From contig SVFY01000019.1 of assembly GCA_015056625.1 (NCBI GenBank), positions 1 through 64,000 of the forward strand: DNA of 64,000 nucleotides. Direction: 5' to 3'. The stretch's first letter is position 1. Every line of letters starts with the position of its first letter. Made by a program: the position numbers and the translations under genes. The notes beneath the pieces are model-generated. The model did no database searches. It saw only the letters and a list, made by a program, of their open reading frames with translations, and was not told where the DNA came from. Shown here piece after piece: positions 8,089 to 16,447 of this stretch. The DNA is from Butyrivibrio sp. (GTDB lineage: Bacteria > Bacillota > Clostridia > Lachnospirales > Lachnospiraceae).

Positions 8089-9300
8089 ATGAGTGAGAAA
8101 AGGAGATACAAGAGGACAGACAAACGAGGACGACTACTTCATAATGGCGAAATGCAGATGCCTGATGGACGATACAGATTTAAGTATATTGACGAAAATG
8201 GTAAAGAAAAGGCTGTTTACAGTTGGAGACTTGACCATAACGATTCTACGCCGGTAGGCAAAAAGCGAACACTTTCATTGAGAGAATATGAAAAGCAGAT
8301 ACAAGCTGATTTGTTTGACCATATAGTTACTAATGGCGGAAATCTTACTGTCCTAAAGCTTGTTGAAAAGTATATTGAAACAAAAACTGGTGTTAGACCT
8401 ACTACTCAAGCAGGCTATAATACCGTCGTTAATGTTTTAAAAAACGATTCTTTTGGGAAAAGACGGATTGATACAGTAAGAATATCAGATGCAAAGACAT
8501 GGCTTATTAAGCTTCAAAAGAAGGATGGACGTAGCTATAGCTCTATCCATTCGATAAGAGGTGTCTTAAGACCTGCCTTCCAGCTTGCGGTTGATGATGA
8601 TTTGATTCGAAAAAATCCATTTTCTTTTCAGCTAGTAGATGCTGTGGTAAACGATAGTGTTCGTAGAGAAGCTATTACAAGAGATGAGGAGCGGAGATTT
8701 CTCAAGTTTGTAAAAGAGGATAGACATTTTAGTAGATATTATGAAGGTATTTATATCCTATTCAAAACAGGCATGAGAATTTCAGAATTTTGTGGGCTTA
8801 CTGTTAGCGATATTGATTTTAAAGAGCATAAAATCAATATAGATCATCAGCTTCAAAAGAAATCAAAGATTGGCTACTACATTGAAGAGACTAAAACTGA
8901 AAGCGGTACTAGGGTGCTTCCTATGACTCCAGAGGTTGAGGAATGTTTTAAAAAGATTATTGCCAATAGGAAGCCACCAAAGGTTGAGCCAATGGTTGAA
9001 GGGTATACAGGATTTTTATACTTTGATAAAGACGGGAGTATAACTTATGCACTTCATTGGGAACACTACTTTAAGCATATAGTTGAAAAATATAATAGTA
9101 TCTATAAAGTACAGATGCCTAAAGTTACTCCTCATGTATGCAGACACACCTACTGCTCAAATATGGCTAAGTCTGGAATGAATCCTAAAACTCTTCAATA
9201 TCTTATGGGGCATTCAGATATTAGCGTAACATTGAACGTATATACTCATGTTAATTTTGATGATGCAAAAGCAGAAATCGCCAGATTAAAAGTTATGTAA
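8089..9300 (+). CDS. int: tyrosine recombinase / integrase (Tn916-type)
   Basis: R..HxxR..H/Y signature: FKTGMRISEFCGL, TPHVCRHTYCSNMA, LMGHSDISVTLNVYTH; RBS gaaaggag before ATG 8089. Confidence 0.92.
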   Translation: MSEKRRYKRTDKRGRLLHNGEMQMPDGRYRFKYIDENGKEKAVYSWRLDHNDSTPVGKKRTLSLREYEKQIQADLFDHIVTNGGNLTVLKLVEKYIETKTGVRPTTQAGYNTVVNVLKNDSFGKRRIDTVRISDAKTWLIKLQKKDGRSYSSIHSIRGVLRPAFQLAVDDDLIRKNPFSFQLVDAVVNDSVRREAITRDEERRFLKFVKEDRHFSRYYEGIYILFKTGMRISEFCGLTVSDIDFKEHKINIDHQLQKKSKIGYYIEETKTESGTRVLPMTPEVEECFKKIIANRKPPKVEPMVEGYTGFLYFDKDGSITYALHWEHYFKHIVEKYNSIYKVQMPKVTPHVCRHTYCSNMAKSGMNPKTLQYLMGHSDISVTLNVYTHVNFDDAKAEIARLKVM

Positions 9301-9325
9301 ATAGTCCATTATTTCAAGAAAAACC

Positions 9326-9366
9326 GAGGTATAAAATGAAATATTTTATACCTCATTTTATACCTT
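9326..9366. repeat. AT-rich inverted plus direct repeat downstream of integrase
   Basis: GAGGTATAAAAT-gaaat-ATTTTATACCTC followed by ATTTTATACCTT. Confidence 0.6.
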
Positions 9367-9459
9367 TTGCTGAAAATAATATGCCATTTTATGCGTATTA
9401 TATGCCGAGTGAAAAGGTAGAAAAATCCTAAAAATGTTGAAAATACAGGAGTTTTTGAA

Positions 9460-10047
9460 ATGATAAAAATACTATTCGTCTGCCACGGCAATATCTGCAG
9501 ATCCACAATGTCCGAGTTTATCATGAAGGATATTGTAACCAAACAGGGGCTTTCAGAGCAGTTTCATATAGAGTCAAGTGCAACCCACACAGATGAGATA
9601 TGGAACGGAGTTGGAAGTCCTGTCTATCCACCGGCGAGAGCGAAGCTTCGTGAGCATGGCATTGGAACCGATGACAATGAGCTTGGAGTATCGCAAAAGC
9701 GTGCAAGGCTGACATCACGTGGTGACTACGATAAGTTTGATTTCATTGTTGGCATGGACAGAGCCAATATGAGGGATCTTGAGAGACTCTTTGGCGGGGA
9801 TCCGGATAAAAAGCTCTATAAGATGCTGGACTTTACTGACAGAGACGGGGATGTAGCAGATCCCTGGTACACAGGAAACTTTGATGCTACCTGGAGAGAC
9901 TGCTCTGAAGGATGTCATGGATTGTTCAGGCAGATCCTTACTGATCCTGAGTATGCAAAAGAGCTGTCGGATGTAGATAATGACCCAGAGTGGTTTGATG
10001 AAGAAAAAGACCATGGTCTTATCCACGACGACTTCCCCAAGGGATGA
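9460..10047 (+). CDS. low-molecular-weight protein-tyrosine phosphatase
   Basis: P-loop VCHGNICRS. Confidence 0.9.
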   Translation: MIKILFVCHGNICRSTMSEFIMKDIVTKQGLSEQFHIESSATHTDEIWNGVGSPVYPPARAKLREHGIGTDDNELGVSQKRARLTSRGDYDKFDFIVGMDRANMRDLERLFGGDPDKKLYKMLDFTDRDGDVADPWYTGNFDATWRDCSEGCHGLFRQILTDPEYAKELSDVDNDPEWFDEEKDHGLIHDDFPKG

Positions 10048-10077
10048 TTTAGTAATTGCATAAAGATACAAATTGTG

Positions 10078-10136
10078 ATAAGCTACTGACTATGTTTTTG
10101 GAAACTAAAATTTCATAAACATTGCTAGTAGCTTAT
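10078..10136. repeat. extended intergenic stem-loop
   Basis: ATAAGCTACT..AGTAGCTTAT with inner ATGTTT..AAACAT. Confidence 0.45.
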
Positions 10137-10203
10137 TTTATACGTGGTTATGGAAACTACATATCAAAATGTGGTATTCATATCATGTGGTGAGGAGAGA
10201 AAA

Positions 10204-11055
10204 ATGGCAGTACGTATTGTTACGGATTCAGCAAGTGATATTTCTCAGGAGTTGGCTAAGAAATGGGATATAACCGTTATTCCATTAAATGTCAGATTTG
10301 GGGAAGAGGAGTTCTTGGACGGAGTTACCCTGAGCGGCCCTGATTTTTACAAGAAGCTGGTGGAGACGGATGAGATCCCAAAGACCAGTCAGATATCTCC
10401 CTTTGAGTACTCCAAGATATTTGAAGAAGCAGATAAGGCAGGAGATGAGCTTATCTACTTTTGCCTCTCTGCCGGAGTGTCAGGTTCATATCAGAGCGCA
10501 TGTATTGCGGCAGAGGACTTCTCAGATAATATCCATGTTCTTGATACAAAACAGTTCTGCATTTCTGAGTACATAATTGTCCAAAGGGCCGTAGAGATGC
10601 GCTCACAGGGCATGAATGCGGGGCAGATACTTGAAAATATCAAGGAAGAGATGAAAAAGGCTCATGTCATTGCCGTATTTGATACCCTTGAATATCTTAA
10701 GCTCGGCGGAAGACTTCCTTCTGCTGCAGCCTTTGTGGGAAATCTTCTTATGATCAAGCCTGTAATAACTATTGAAAACGGAGAGGTAAAGGTTATAGGT
10801 AAGGCAAGAGGCTCCAAGAACAGCCATAACATGCTCATGGAGTTCGTAAAGAACCACGGCGGGATAAACTTTGATAAGCCAATTTGTCTTGCGTATTCTG
10901 GCTTTTCAGATGAAATGCTAAAGAAGTATGTAGAGGATTCAAAAGTTCTATACGAAGAACATGAAGATAAGCTCCAGTACGCAGTAGTGGGAGCAACTAT
11001 AGGAACCTATTCAGGCCCTGGAGCTATAGCTCTGGCATATTTTGAAAAAGACTAA
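10204..11055 (+). CDS. DegV family fatty-acid-binding protein
   Basis: RIVTDSASDISQELAKKWDITVIPLNVRFGEEEF; start ATG 10204 behind gaggagag. Confidence 0.92.
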   Translation: MAVRIVTDSASDISQELAKKWDITVIPLNVRFGEEEFLDGVTLSGPDFYKKLVETDEIPKTSQISPFEYSKIFEEADKAGDELIYFCLSAGVSGSYQSACIAAEDFSDNIHVLDTKQFCISEYIIVQRAVEMRSQGMNAGQILENIKEEMKKAHVIAVFDTLEYLKLGGRLPSAAAFVGNLLMIKPVITIENGEVKVIGKARGSKNSHNMLMEFVKNHGGINFDKPICLAYSGFSDEMLKKYVEDSKVLYEEHEDKLQYAVVGATIGTYSGPGAIALAYFEKD

Positions 11056-11375
11056 TCCAGAATGACATCCAGGATATCATCAAAGTCAATTTTGGTGTTT
11101 ACGATCTGAAGAAGTCTTGCAGTTTCATCCAGTCTTGCAACCATTCCGGTAATCTTAAGGTATTCATCCTTATGGAAATAGATCACTGAGATGATCATAC
11201 CTTTTTCTATCAAATGCATCTTTTTATCGAGCTCTCTGAGGGAATCCTCTGAGAGCTCGATTTTTGGTACTATGATCTTTTCTTTTGCTGCGATAGCTTC
11301 ATCCAGGCCTACAACAGCCTTGAAGGGGAGGAACTGAGCAGCCCTTTTATCCGGAGGCATTTTCTGTCTAGCCAT
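11052..11375 (-). CDS. YolD-like protein
   Basis: MPPDKRAAQFLPFKAVVGLDEAIA; paired with Y-family polymerase. Confidence 0.75.
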   Translation of the reverse strand: MARQKMPPDKRAAQFLPFKAVVGLDEAIAAKEKIIVPKIELSEDSLRELDKKMHLIEKGMIISVIYFHKDEYLKITGMVARLDETARLLQIVNTKIDFDDILDVILD

Positions 11376-12636
11376 TAGCCTTGTGACCTCCTATCTGATT
11401 GTTGCGCTCCCTGGTGGTGGCGCCTTCCTCAAAACTGATTCCCTTGAGGATTGCATTTTTGCCGAACTTATTCTTGATCTCAAGGACAGCCTTCTGGACC
11501 TTCCGGTCTCTTTCAAGATTCTCTGCTGGCATAAAGAAAGAGTACTGCATGTATTCCTCCGGGATAACATTGTTACATACCACATACATCCTGCGGATCT
11601 CGTAGGCTGGATTTACAATCTGCTCATATAGCTCAGCTATCTTGGGGATAAGGATGCTACTGGCATTGGTCTCGGTATCCAGACTAAAGCTTCCGCTTAC
11701 AACTGGTAGCATGGCACTCTTGGCATATCCCACAGTTAGGGTAAATGACTTGCTCACAAGTCCCTTGTCCACCATATCAAGGCACATGACATCCATCATC
11801 TCTTTGGCAATGATGAGTCCCTTGTCAAAGCTGTAGTCGCTCATAAGGACCTGCCCCTGAGTGAGAGAGTGGGTGGTGCTGTGATATGCCTTGATGTCTG
11901 CGATGGTGACGCTCTCTCTGCCCCAGGCGTGGTCTATTAAAAGCTCAGCATTAACGCCAAGGAGCCTGTAAAGGAGATCCTCATCGCCTCTTGCGATATC
12001 TCCCATGGTGCGCATGCCGTAGGTCTCAAGCTTTCTTGCAATGCCAGGTCCTACACGCCAGAAATCCGTAAGGGGTCTGTGGTTCCATAAGGTCTCAATA
12101 TAGCTCTTTTCATCCAGCTCGCCTATGAAGTCGGGGGAGTGCTTGGCTGTGATATCAAGAGCCACCTTGGTGAGGAAGAGGTTGGAGCCTATGCCACAGG
12201 TAGCACGGATGTGCAGCGTGTTATATACGTCGTCCATGATGCGCTTCCCAAGTTCCCTGGCTGTCATCTGATAAAGGGACAGATAGTCAGTGACATCCAT
12301 AAAAGCCTCGTCTACGGAGTAAACATGGATATCGTCCTTGGAAATATATTTGAGGTAAATAGCGTAGATCTCAGCGGAATAGTTGATGTACAGCTGCATC
12401 CTGGGAACAGCCATTATGTAATCAATGCCATCTGGGATCTCAAATACCCTGCACCTGTTCTTGACACCAAGTGCCTTCATAGAGGGAGAAACTGCAAGAC
12501 AAATAGTCTTGTCGGTTCTCTCCGGGTCAGCTACGACAAGATTGGTGGTCATCACATCAAGCCCTCTTTCTGCGCACTCCACAGAGGCGTAGAAGGACTT
12601 AAGGTCTATACAGATGTAGGCCCTTTGCTTTTCCAT
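11368..12636 (-). CDS. Y-family DNA polymerase (UmuC/UvrX-like)
   Basis: YICIDLKSFYASVECAERGLD, YSVDEAFMDVT; start ATG 12636. Confidence 0.9.
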   Translation of the reverse strand: MEKQRAYICIDLKSFYASVECAERGLDVMTTNLVVADPERTDKTICLAVSPSMKALGVKNRCRVFEIPDGIDYIMAVPRMQLYINYSAEIYAIYLKYISKDDIHVYSVDEAFMDVTDYLSLYQMTARELGKRIMDDVYNTLHIRATCGIGSNLFLTKVALDITAKHSPDFIGELDEKSYIETLWNHRPLTDFWRVGPGIARKLETYGMRTMGDIARGDEDLLYRLLGVNAELLIDHAWGRESVTIADIKAYHSTTHSLTQGQVLMSDYSFDKGLIIAKEMMDVMCLDMVDKGLVSKSFTLTVGYAKSAMLPVVSGSFSLDTETNASSILIPKIAELYEQIVNPAYEIRRMYVVCNNVIPEEYMQYSFFMPAENLERDRKVQKAVLEIKNKFGKNAILKGISFEEGATTRERNNQIGGHKANG

Positions 12637-12642
12637 GATCCT

Positions 12643-12672
12643 ATTATAGCGAACGAGTGTTCGATAAGTCAA
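12643..12672 (-). promoter_or_regulatory. promoter with LexA/SOS box
   Basis: Minus strand TTGACT-18-TATAAT; spacer contains CGAACGAGTGTTCG (12650-12663), perfect to the CGAACRNRYGTTYG consensus. Confidence 0.85.
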
Positions 12673-12761
12673 GTGACGAATAAATCTCTATAAGTGCTTT
12701 AAATATGGTAAAATAATAAAAGCTTTTTAAATATAGAAAAACCGGTGTTGGGAGGTATTTC

Positions 12762-14339
12762 ATGTTAAAAGATAACAAGATCTGGATCGCCAATAATGAA
12801 GCAGGGGAGAACGTATTTCTTTTGCCTAAGATGGCCAACCGCCATGGACTGATCGCTGGAGCTACCGGAACTGGTAAGACTGTTACCCTTAAGGTTTTGG
12901 CAGAATCCTTTAGTGATATGGGAGTTCCTGTATTCCTGGCTGATGTTAAGGGCGATCTTTCAGGAATGGTCCTTGAGGGCGAGGACAATGAGAACATGCA
13001 AAAGCGCATTCAGAAGTTCGGACTTTCTGAAGCGGGCTTTAAATATCAGAAGTATCCTGCAGTTTTCTGGGATGTATTCGGCAAGAAGGGCATTCCTCTT
13101 AGAACTACAGTCTCTGAGATGGGGCCACTTCTTTTATCAAGGATCCTTGGCCTTAACGATCTTCAAAGAGATATTTTGTCCATAGCCTTCAAGATTGCTG
13201 ACGACGAGGAGCTTCTCCTTGTGGATACAAAAGACTTAAAGGCTATGCTCAACTACATTTCCGAGAACAACAAGGAACTTGCTGCAAACTACGGAAATAT
13301 CAGCAAGGTGTCAGTTTCAGCCATTATGAGGGCTATTGTATCCCTTGAGATTGCCGGCGCTGAGGACTTTTTCTTTGAGCCTGCTCTTGATATCAGGGAC
13401 TGGTTCACAACAGGCGAGGGCGGAAAGGGAATGATCAACATCCTTGACTCCACAAGCCTTATCAACAACGGAACTCTCTACGGAACGTTCCTTTTGTGGA
13501 TGATGTCAGAGCTCTTTGAGACGCTTCCTGAGGTGGGTGATCTTGACAAGCCCAAAATGGTATTCTTCTTTGATGAGGCTCATCTTTTGTTCAAAGATAC
13601 ACCTAAGCTTCTTATGGATAAGATCGAGCAGGTGGTTAAGCTCATAAGGTCCAAGGGAGTTGGTATTTACTTTGTAACCCAGAATCCAAGGGATATTCCG
13701 GATGGAGTTTTGGCGCAGCTTGGAAACAAGGTACAGCATGCACTTCACGCCTACACACCTTCTGACATGAAGGCAGTCAAGGCCGCAGCAGAGTCCTTCA
13801 GAGAAAATCCTGCCTTTAACACAGTTGATGTGATACAGGAGCTTGGAACTGGTGAGGCTATCTGCTCATTCCTTGATGAGACAGGAACCCCTACAATGTG
13901 CGAGAGAGTCTTTATCCTGCCACCTCAGTCCTACATGGGCGGCATAGATGATGGCACAAGGGAAAAAGAGATCAAGTCCGCTACCCTCTACACCAAGTAT
14001 TACGAGCCTGTTGATCCTGACTCAGCATTTGAATTCCTAGAGAGGAAGGGAATCGCTGATGCCAAGGCCAAGGCAGAACTTGAAGCCAAGGAAGCTGAGC
14101 GCAAGGCAAAAGAGAAGGAAGAGGCCGCTGCAGCTAAGGCAGCCGAGAAGGAAAAGGCTGCTGCAGACAGAAAGAGAAAACAGACCGCAAAGACCATTGG
14201 CAATTCCGTCGCTGGAACTGTTGGAAGAGAAGTGGGAAAGACCGTTGGAGGAACCTTCGGAAAATTTGGAAAGACCCTTGGCGGAAACCTTGGAGCAAGT
14301 CTTGGAAGAGGAATTCTTGCAACATTCTTTAAGTCATAA
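12762..14339 (+). CDS. HerA-like ATPase, DUF853 (YjgR) family
   Basis: Walker A GATGTGKTVTL; VFFFDEAHLLF; Ala/Lys-rich C-terminus. Confidence 0.85.
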   Translation: MLKDNKIWIANNEAGENVFLLPKMANRHGLIAGATGTGKTVTLKVLAESFSDMGVPVFLADVKGDLSGMVLEGEDNENMQKRIQKFGLSEAGFKYQKYPAVFWDVFGKKGIPLRTTVSEMGPLLLSRILGLNDLQRDILSIAFKIADDEELLLVDTKDLKAMLNYISENNKELAANYGNISKVSVSAIMRAIVSLEIAGAEDFFFEPALDIRDWFTTGEGGKGMINILDSTSLINNGTLYGTFLLWMMSELFETLPEVGDLDKPKMVFFFDEAHLLFKDTPKLLMDKIEQVVKLIRSKGVGIYFVTQNPRDIPDGVLAQLGNKVQHALHAYTPSDMKAVKAAAESFRENPAFNTVDVIQELGTGEAICSFLDETGTPTMCERVFILPPQSYMGGIDDGTREKEIKSATLYTKYYEPVDPDSAFEFLERKGIADAKAKAELEAKEAERKAKEKEEAAAAKAAEKEKAAADRKRKQTAKTIGNSVAGTVGREVGKTVGGTFGKFGKTLGGNLGASLGRGILATFFKS

Positions 14340-14370
14340 ATAAAAAATAACAACAAAATAAAAGACATTT

Positions 14371-14422
14371 ATCGCCTATATAGTGTGTGTAAAAATACCA
14401 GACACTATATAGGCGATTTTTT
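14371..14422 (+). terminator. intrinsic terminator
   Basis: ATCGCCTATATAGTGT..ACACTATATAGGCGAT followed by TTTTT. Confidence 0.85.
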
Positions 14423-14477
14423 GTGCAAACCCGCATAAACTTTAGACTTTTTTTATTCAAAACATGGAAAAAACCTA

Positions 14478-14560
14478 TTGTTAAAGTGAAAAAAGTGCTT
14501 TATAATGGTTTCAGGTGGTAAAAAGTGTCAAAAAGTGGTAATAAGTGGTAGATAAGTGGG
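14478..14560 (+). promoter_or_regulatory. mraZ promoter with array of AAGTG/AGTGG boxes (candidate MraZ autoregulatory sites)
   Basis: TTGTTA-17-TATAAT (14478-14506); GTG cores at 14486, 14495, 14515, 14525, 14535, 14545, 14556. Confidence 0.8.
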
Positions 14561-14996
14561 AACAGCATTTAAAGGCGAATACAGTCATTCCATAGACGCA
14601 AAGGGAAGGCTCATAATTCCAGCTAAGTTCCGTGAACTTCTCGGCGAACAATTTGTGGTGACCAAGGGGTTTGACGGATGCCTTTTTGTGTTTGCTGAGG
14701 AAGGCTGGGAGCAGTTCGAGGAAAAGCTCCAGGCGCTCCCTATGGATAAGCCAGAAGCCAGAATGCTGGGACGTTTCTTTATCGCAGGTGCTATTGATGC
14801 AGAAGTAGACAAGCAGGGAAGGATCCTTTTACCACAGAATCTCCTTCAACACGCTAAGATTGAGAAAGAAGCAGTTATCGCAGGTGTTGGTAACAGAGTT
14901 GAGATCTGGAGTAAGGCTGAGTGGGAGAATGCAAGTACCTTTGATGACATCAATGGAATTGCAGCCAAGATGAGTGAGTATGGTCTTAGCATTTAA
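14556..14996 (+). CDS. mraZ: transcriptional regulator MraZ
   Basis: [26 protein letters not shown] start; first in dcw cluster. Confidence 0.95.
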   Translation: MGTAFKGEYSHSIDAKGRLIIPAKFRELLGEQFVVTKGFDGCLFVFAEEGWEQFEEKLQALPMDKPEARMLGRFFIAGAIDAEVDKQGRILLPQNLLQHAKIEKEAVIAGVGNRVEIWSKAEWENASTFDDINGIAAKMSEYGLSI

Positions 14997-15012
14997 ACCT
15001 GGAGGCGTGAAG

Positions 15013-15948
15013 ATGGAATTCAAACATTATTCAGTGCTCCTTCAGGAGTGCATAGACAATCTGAATATTAAGCCGGATGGCATATATCTGGATGGAACCC
15101 TTGGAGGCGGCGGTCATTCTTTTCATATAGCAGAAAAGCTTTCGGATAAGGGACATCTCTACGGAGTGGATCAGGATGCAGATGCCATAGCGGCTGCCAG
15201 TGAGAGGCTAAAAGAGTTTGGGAGCCGCATAACTGTCATAAGAGATAACTACGAAAACGCAGTGACAAGGCTTAAGGAACTGGGAGTTACAGGGGTTGAT
15301 GGAATACTGCTTGACCTTGGAGTTTCATCATTCCAGCTGGACAACGCGGACAGGGGCTTTACTTATAAAGAAGATGTTCCTCTGGATATGCGAATGGATC
15401 AGAGGATGCAGCTCACAGCAAGAGATATAGTCAATGACTATTCGGAGACAGAGATCTTCCATATAATAAGAGATTTTGGTGAAGATAAATTCGCCAAGAA
15501 CATTGCCAAGCATATATGCATAGAGAGGGCCAAGGCTCCCATCGAGACTACGGGCCAGCTCAATGACATAATAAAAGCTGCGATCCCGGCCAGGATGAGA
15601 GAAAAGGGAGGCCATCCTTCCAAGAGAACCTATCAGGCAATCAGGATCGCATTAAACAGAGAACTGGATGTACTCCAGAATTCTCTGGACGGATTTATAG
15701 ATTTCTTAAATCCAGGCGGAAGGCTTTGCGTTATAACCTTCCACTCGTTGGAAGACCGGATAACCAAAAATAATTTCAAGACCAACGAAGATCCTTGCAT
15801 CTGCCCACCGGAATTTCCGGTATGTACCTGCGGCAGGAAATCAAAGGGCAAGGTGATAACAAGAAAGCCGATCCTTCCAAGCGAAGAAGAGCTTTCGCAG
15901 AACAAGAGATCTCAAAGCGCCAAGCTAAGAGTTTTTGAAAAGAAATGA
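15013..15948 (+). CDS. rsmH: 16S rRNA (cytosine1402-N4)-methyltransferase
   Basis: [32 protein letters not shown]. Confidence 0.97.
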   Translation: MEFKHYSVLLQECIDNLNIKPDGIYLDGTLGGGGHSFHIAEKLSDKGHLYGVDQDADAIAAASERLKEFGSRITVIRDNYENAVTRLKELGVTGVDGILLDLGVSSFQLDNADRGFTYKEDVPLDMRMDQRMQLTARDIVNDYSETEIFHIIRDFGEDKFAKNIAKHICIERAKAPIETTGQLNDIIKAAIPARMREKGGHPSKRTYQAIRIALNRELDVLQNSLDGFIDFLNPGGRLCVITFHSLEDRITKNNFKTNEDPCICPPEFPVCTCGRKSKGKVITRKPILPSEEELSQNKRSQSAKLRVFEKK

Positions 15949-15960
15949 TCAGAAAGGAGA

Positions 15961-16401
15961 ATGAGCATGGCAAGCGAATACATACGCGGAACTTCAGTCA
16001 GAAAACCAAATAGAGCGCCTTCCCGCAGACCTGTCCATGTTCAGGAACCTTCTAGAAAAAGAAGACATCACATGAGCCTTGGATATCTTTTATTCCTGTC
16101 AATGGCTATGGCTCTCATGGTTGGAACACTGGCATGGTACATATCACTTCAGTCACAGATCACCAGCAGTGTAAAAAATATCGCAACTTTAGAAAGTCAG
16201 TTAAATAATTTGAAACAGGACAATGATGAGGCGTATAATAGAGCAAGTGGCAACGTGGACCTGGATGAGATAAAGAGGATTGCAATCCAGGAATATGGCA
16301 TGACTTATGCAACTGAGGGACAGATAGTTACTTACTCTGATGGCGGTGGCAATGATTACGTCAGACAGCTGGCACCTATCCCTGAAGTGGCTAAGAACTA
16401 G
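15961..16401 (+). CDS. ftsL: FtsL-like cell division protein
   Basis: Short bitopic coiled-coil protein between rsmH and PBP. Confidence 0.75.
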   Translation: MSMASEYIRGTSVRKPNRAPSRRPVHVQEPSRKRRHHMSLGYLLFLSMAMALMVGTLAWYISLQSQITSSVKNIATLESQLNNLKQDNDEAYNRASGNVDLDEIKRIAIQEYGMTYATEGQIVTYSDGGGNDYVRQLAPIPEVAKN

Positions 16402-16447
16402 GATGCATGCCGCTTTAAGTGTTTAGAAGGGTAAGTAATTTGGTTAG

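Noticed and set aside
3961-9324. Possible att direct repeat ATTATT(C)TTCAAGA at ~3966-3979 and ~9308-9319
   Set aside because: Short, imperfect, and the left copy lies inside the 3' end of the XRE gene; not enough to define element ends.
14000-14368. Antisense ORFs over the C-terminus of the HerA-like gene (122, 94, 63 aa)
   Set aside because: Arise from the Ala/Lys/Glu-rich codon bias of the sense gene; no RBS or family signature.
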